DNA from: Anoxynatronum sibiricum
GTDB taxonomy: Bacteria; Bacillota; Clostridia; Peptostreptococcales; Tindalliaceae
Assembly (NCBI RefSeq): GCF_039414295.1
Contig: NZ_JBCITM010000005.1
Coordinates: 124,001 to 188,000 of the forward strand
Length of the DNA: 64,000 nucleotides
Reading direction: 5' to 3'
A program made the translations under genes and the position numbers. The notes below the pieces were generated by a model. It searched no databases, was not told where the DNA came from, and worked only from the letters and a program-made list of their open reading frames with translations. Of this stretch, positions 60,443-64,000 are shown in pieces (the stretch's first letter is position 1; every line of letters starts with the position of its first letter).

Positions 60443-61960
60443 ATGGCAAGCACCCCCGGATTTGTTCTCGCCGGCACCCACAGCGGTGTGGGCAAAACCA
60501 CCCTCACCCTGGCCCTGCTCCAGGCCCTGAAAAACCTCAACCTGCCCATTCAGTCATGCAAAGTGGGGCCAGATTTCATTGACCCCCGGTTTCACGAAGC
60601 GGTCACCGGCACCCCCGCCTACAACCTGGATGCCTGCCTGCTGGGGGATGACACCATGGTGAACCTTTACGGTGAAACCCGCCTGCCTGGCCACCTGACT
60701 TTGGTGGAAGGCGTCATGGGCCTTTTCGATGGCCGGGGTAGCCGCCACGAAGGCAGCAGCACCGCCTGGGTGGCCCGGTGCCTGGAGCTGCCCGTGGTGC
60801 TGGTCATCGACGGCGGCGGTCTTTCCACCAGCGCCGCTGCCCTGGTGAAAGGTTATCGGGACTACGACCCCGCCGTGAAGCTGGCCGGGGTGATTGTGAA
60901 CCGCATCAGCGGCGAAAAACATTACCGGTTAATCAAGGAAGCCATTGAAAGAGACACGGGAATTCCCTGCCTGGGGTGGATGCCCCGGGAAGCTTCGTTC
61001 CATTTGGAAAGCCGTCATCTGGGCCTGGTTCCCGCCATTGAGGTGGAATCCCTGCGCCAGCAGATTCAGGCCATGGCCCAGGCAGCAGCGGCACACATTG
61101 AACTGCACCGCCTCCCTGGTGTGGCCCAGTGTATGGACGCCTGCGTTTCCGGCTCGCCACATGAGCCGGTACCCCAACATTCACCCATCAACCGCTTCAG
61201 CCACGCATATCAGCATTTCCCCACCCCCCGTCATACCGTGGGAGTGGCCTACGATGCCGCCTTCCACTTTTATTACCAGAGCAACCTGGACTGGCTGCGC
61301 CACCAGGGATGCCGCCTGATCCCCGTCAGCCCCCTACAGGACCCGACCCTCCCCGCGGATCTGGACGCCCTTTATCTGGGCGGTGGCTTTCCCGAGATGT
61401 TTGGAGAAGCTCTGGAAGCCAATGCATCTTTTCGGGAATCCCTGCGCCGGCGAGTGGCCGAAGGACTCCCCGTATACGCCGAATGCGGCGGCTTTCAATA
61501 CCTGTGCCGCCACCTCACCGATCTGGAAGGCCGCACTTGGGAAATGACAGGGGTGTTTCCCGCCGCCAGCCGCATGACCAGTCGGTTACAGCATTTTGGT
61601 TATTGCCGGGTCACCACCCTGTCAGACCAGCCCTATTTTCCGCCGGGCATCACCACCTGGGGCCATGAATTTCACCGTGGTGTGGTGGAATCGTTGCCGG
61701 CAGCGCATCAGCCAGGTGAGGAGACACGCATCAATGGCAGCGGCACCGGAAGCATTTCTGGTGAGATTACCACCCCAGTACTCACCATGGAAAAACCCAC
61801 CGATACCGGAAGCACTGACACCGGAAGTAATGCCACTGAAAGCACAGCCGCCCCAGGTTGGACCTGTGGCATGACCGTGAAGAACACCTTTGGAGGCTTT
61901 CCCCACGTGTTTTTCCACACCAACCCCGCCTTTGGCATGGCCTGGATAAAGAAGATGTAA
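60443..61960 (+). CDS. cbiA: Cobyrinate a,c-diamide synthase
   Basis: 505 residues. N-terminal dethiobiotin-synthetase-like ATPase with P-loop GTHSGVGKTTL, SCKVGPDFIDPRFH and LVEGVMGLFDG; C-terminal class I glutamine amidotransferase-like domain with YAECGGFQYL (catalytic Cys) and HEFHRG. It amidates the a and c side chains of cob(II)yrinate using glutamine and ATP. Between HEFHRG and the C-terminal FGGFPHVFFHTN there is an extra Thr/Ser/Gly-rich stretch of about 45 residues with a TDTGS repeat, absent from typical CbiA. Confidence 0.94.
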   Translation: MASTPGFVLAGTHSGVGKTTLTLALLQALKNLNLPIQSCKVGPDFIDPRFHEAVTGTPAYNLDACLLGDDTMVNLYGETRLPGHLTLVEGVMGLFDGRGSRHEGSSTAWVARCLELPVVLVIDGGGLSTSAAALVKGYRDYDPAVKLAGVIVNRISGEKHYRLIKEAIERDTGIPCLGWMPREASFHLESRHLGLVPAIEVESLRQQIQAMAQAAAAHIELHRLPGVAQCMDACVSGSPHEPVPQHSPINRFSHAYQHFPTPRHTVGVAYDAAFHFYYQSNLDWLRHQGCRLIPVSPLQDPTLPADLDALYLGGGFPEMFGEALEANASFRESLRRRVAEGLPVYAECGGFQYLCRHLTDLEGRTWEMTGVFPAASRMTSRLQHFGYCRVTTLSDQPYFPPGITTWGHEFHRGVVESLPAAHQPGEETRINGSGTGSISGEITTPVLTMEKPTDTGSTDTGSNATESTAAPGWTCGMTVKNTFGGFPHVFFHTNPAFGMAWIKKM

Positions 61961-62032
61961 ACAAAGAAAACAAAGACCTGATGATTCCGGGAAAGAGAAA
62001 TGATTTCAGGAAAGAGAAAGGAAGAAACCGCC

Positions 62033-62836
62033 ATGACTACGAAAGCTGCCACTGCCAATGAAGGCAACGACTCCCTGGCCCATACAGCCCCCCGCCCATC
62101 CACCCCCCGGCGGGACTTTACCCTGCTCCCCGTATCTCCGGAAAACACCCTGGTCATTGCCTGCGATTCCTGCGGCGGGGTGGGCGACAAGCCGGAAGAT
62201 CTGGTACCTGTTTCCCCAGAAATTACGGGGAAATTCACCTGTCGGGTGGCTGCTATGGAAGTGATGTCCACCGGGGCGATTCCCTGCCTGGTGATCGACA
62301 CCCTGGCAGTGGAATGGGAACCCACCGGCCGTCGGATCATGGCAGGCATTGAAGCCTTTCTGGAAGAAGCCGGCATTCCCCTCGTCCCCCTCAACGGCAG
62401 CACCGAAGAAAACTTTCCCATGAAGCAAACAGGCATGGGCATCACCGTCATCGGCCAAGTGCCTCCCCAGGAGCTTCGCAGCGGCATCGCCGCTCCGGGA
62501 CAGCTGCTGGTGGCCGCCGGTATCCCCAAGGTGGGAAAGGAAATCCAGCACCCCGTTGATCCGGAAATCCTATCCATTCAGGATTTTATCACCATTCGCC
62601 GCCACCCCGGCGTGGCAGATCTCATCCCCGTCGGCTCCAAAGGCATTCAGGCAGAAGCCCGGCTGTTGGCCGCCCTGAACGGGCTGAGCCTTGAATGGCA
62701 AGCCGATTGCCCCCTGCCCCTGGCAAAAACCGCCGGTCCTGCCACCTGCGCCGTGGCCGCCATGACCCCCGAAGCACTGGCGGCCCTCCGGGAGACCATC
62801 ACCACCCCCCTCACTGTCATCGCTGCCCTGACGTAA
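62033..62836 (+). CDS. AIR-synthase-related protein, possible alpha-ribazole kinase (CblS-like)
   Basis: 267 residues from ATG 62033 (AAAGGAAG at 62017-62024). The PurM-like N-terminal signature appears as CDSCGGVGDKPEDLV, followed by GKFTCRVAAMEVMSTGAIPC, LNGSTEENFPMKQTG and a C-terminal PurM-C part. AIR-synthase-related proteins in Firmicute cobalamin clusters include CblS, which phosphorylates alpha-ribazole for lower-ligand assembly. Location between cbiA and pduX supports a cobalamin role; the specific reaction is inferred. Confidence 0.65.
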   Translation: MTTKAATANEGNDSLAHTAPRPSTPRRDFTLLPVSPENTLVIACDSCGGVGDKPEDLVPVSPEITGKFTCRVAAMEVMSTGAIPCLVIDTLAVEWEPTGRRIMAGIEAFLEEAGIPLVPLNGSTEENFPMKQTGMGITVIGQVPPQELRSGIAAPGQLLVAAGIPKVGKEIQHPVDPEILSIQDFITIRRHPGVADLIPVGSKGIQAEARLLAALNGLSLEWQADCPLPLAKTAGPATCAVAAMTPEALAALRETITTPLTVIAALT

Positions 62837-62963
62837 GGCTGGCATAAGGCGGGCATAAGGTTCTCCTACTTCTTTTATCCAGATGGCTTTTGCGATCATT
62901 GCTCTTGATATTGCTACAGTAATGTTGACGGTTTTATCCTGCAGATCAGAAAGGAAAACGCCC

Positions 62964-63899
62964 ATGAAGCCCTTTCCGCCCATCGTCCATCATCCCATCA
63001 TCGCCCGGTGCCCCGGGTCCTGCGGCGAATTTTTGCAGGGATGGCTGGACGGCAGCGAAAAACTCATTTCCTATGCCATCGACTGCTACAGCCAGGTCAC
63101 TCTGGCACCGGCCCCCGCCCCCGATGGGCATGCCGCCTTCCGCCGGGACCATCCCCGGGCCTGGGAGCTGGCCGTGGCCATTGTGAAAAATCACTTGGGA
63201 GAAGACGCCGCCCGGTCCCTTCCCTTCACCCTTGTGCTGGAATCCCAGCTGCCCCGGGCCAAGGGAATGGCCAGCTCAACCGCCGACCTGGCAGCCACAG
63301 CGGCAGCGCTGCTCACCTGGCTCAACCAGCCCTTCGACGGCGAAATCCTCACCCGCCTCTGCACCCAGTTGGAGCCCACCGACAGCATCATCCATTCCCA
63401 GCTGGCCCTCATGGACCCCCTCACCGGGGAAGTCACCCGTCGCTATCAGGAACTGCCGCCTCTGCAGGTACTGGTGCTGGAAGGCATGGACGCCGTGGAA
63501 ACCGCCGGCTTCCGCCGAGAAAATCACGCCCTGCGCCGGGAAGCCCAACAAACAGAACTGGCAGAAGCCCTGGGCCTCTTTGAGGAAGGCCTGGCCCGGG
63601 GAGCAATGGAAACCCTGGCCGCCGCCTGTTGGATCAGCGCCCGGGCCAACCAGCTTTTTCACCCCTTGCCAGGGTTGGAAACCCTCCATCATTTGGCCCT
63701 GCGCCATGGTGCCTGGGGGCTGAACATCGCCCACAGCGGCAGCACCGTGGCCTTGCTCCACGACCCCCATCGGTTCCAGCTGCAAGCCTTTTTGGACAAC
63801 TGGCATCGGGAACCTGCCGCTACCCGCTATTTTCCTCCCCGCCGCCACCGGCTCATCCCGGGAGGCGTCACGGTGACTGAAAGGAAGGAATGCCCATGA
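62964..63899 (+). CDS. pduX: L-threonine kinase PduX (GHMP family)
   Basis: 311 residues from ATG 62964 (AAAGGAAAA upstream). GHMP-kinase motifs: CPGSCGEFLQG at the N-terminus, KGMASSTADLAATAAALL as the ATP-binding loop and AHSGSTVALL near the C-terminus. PduX makes L-threonine phosphate, the precursor of the aminopropanol linker of cobalamin. Its stop overlaps the start of cbiC (ATGA). Confidence 0.9.
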   Translation: MKPFPPIVHHPIIARCPGSCGEFLQGWLDGSEKLISYAIDCYSQVTLAPAPAPDGHAAFRRDHPRAWELAVAIVKNHLGEDAARSLPFTLVLESQLPRAKGMASSTADLAATAAALLTWLNQPFDGEILTRLCTQLEPTDSIIHSQLALMDPLTGEVTRRYQELPPLQVLVLEGMDAVETAGFRRENHALRREAQQTELAEALGLFEEGLARGAMETLAAACWISARANQLFHPLPGLETLHHLALRHGAWGLNIAHSGSTVALLHDPHRFQLQAFLDNWHREPAATRYFPPRRHRLIPGGVTVTERKECP

Positions 63900-64000
63900 C
63901 CCCCCAAAAACCCACCCTTGACCATGCCATTGAGTGGCGGCCCGCCGCCATCGAATCCGACAGCTTCACCATCATCCGAAAAGAGCTGGAAGCCCTCACC
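63896..64000 (+). CDS. cbiC: Cobalt-precorrin-8 methylmutase, N-terminal part (truncated by window edge)
   Basis: 35 codons from ATG 63896, running off the right edge. WRPAAIESDSFTIIRKELEAL matches the start of CbiC/CobH, where a P..IE..SF.II..E pattern is conserved. The enzyme moves a methyl group from C-11 to C-12 to give cobyrinate. Overlaps pduX by 4 bp, so the cobalamin operon continues beyond the window. Confidence 0.75.
   Translation, partial: MTPQKPTLDHAIEWRPAAIESDSFTIIRKELEALT

Overview
The window looks like chromosomal DNA of an anaerobic, moderate-GC Firmicute of the class Clostridia. Support comes from the gene families (CsoR/CopA/CopZ, an MltG–YabE–RsmA–TatD–MetG neighbourhood, YtrA-type GntR regulator, DUF951, DUF3343 with YedF, anaerobic Cbi-type cobalamin genes), from strong AGGAGG-type ribosome binding sites, and from many TTGACA/TATAAT promoters and hairpin-plus-T-run terminators. 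Genus is not determined. No rRNA, tRNA, CRISPR array or intact transposon was seen.

Layout. 1-8069: a truncated sensor-protein gene on the minus strand, then yedF, a DUF3343 protein, an MscS channel, DUF951, a class I aminotransferase, and a YtrA-like regulator with its ABC exporter. 8165-11690: a visibly AT-rich block encoding a YknXYZ/MacAB-type efflux system, probably acquired. 11929-17363: a polyphosphate locus (divergent ppx-like gene, ppk, conserved ppx). 17773-25398: a secreted protein, an HD-domain protein, pncB, metG, tatD, a Crp-like regulator and a small DMT transporter. 25437-30756: a possible structured RNA, an HD-GYP protein, yabE, rsmA and an M20 peptidase. 30831-37252: a second tripartite efflux system (minus strand), an LCP protein, a large inverted repeat, and an acetyltransferase behind an apparent promoter-plus-terminator leader. 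37419-40885: a copper operon with a clear CsoR-type operator. 41359-47768: a solute-binding protein whose two halves are in swapped order, followed by a GGDEF-EAL protein, mltG and a TVP38 membrane protein.

48118-59287 is a single-direction, ten-gene accessory cluster: a 2-aminothiazoline-4-carboxylate hydrolase-like protein, a complete branched-chain-amino-acid-type ABC importer, separate DhaK and DhaL kinase subunits, a DhaR-like regulator with a decayed AAA+ domain, an L-cysteine desulfidase family protein and a cysteine-synthase family protein. One consensus promoter with a symmetrical operator precedes it and a strong hairpin ends it. I read it as an uptake and breakdown route for a cysteine-related sulfur compound; the role of the kinase is unknown. 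59466-64000 is a cobalamin-riboswitch-controlled operon (cbiX, cbiA, an AIR-synthase-like protein, pduX, start of cbiC) that runs off the window.

The most unusual observations are the apparent circular permutation of the solute-binding protein paired with a c-di-GMP enzyme, the sulfur-amino-acid/DhaKL cluster with its operator, the long inverted repeat at 36295-36554, and several short tandem repeats in spacers.
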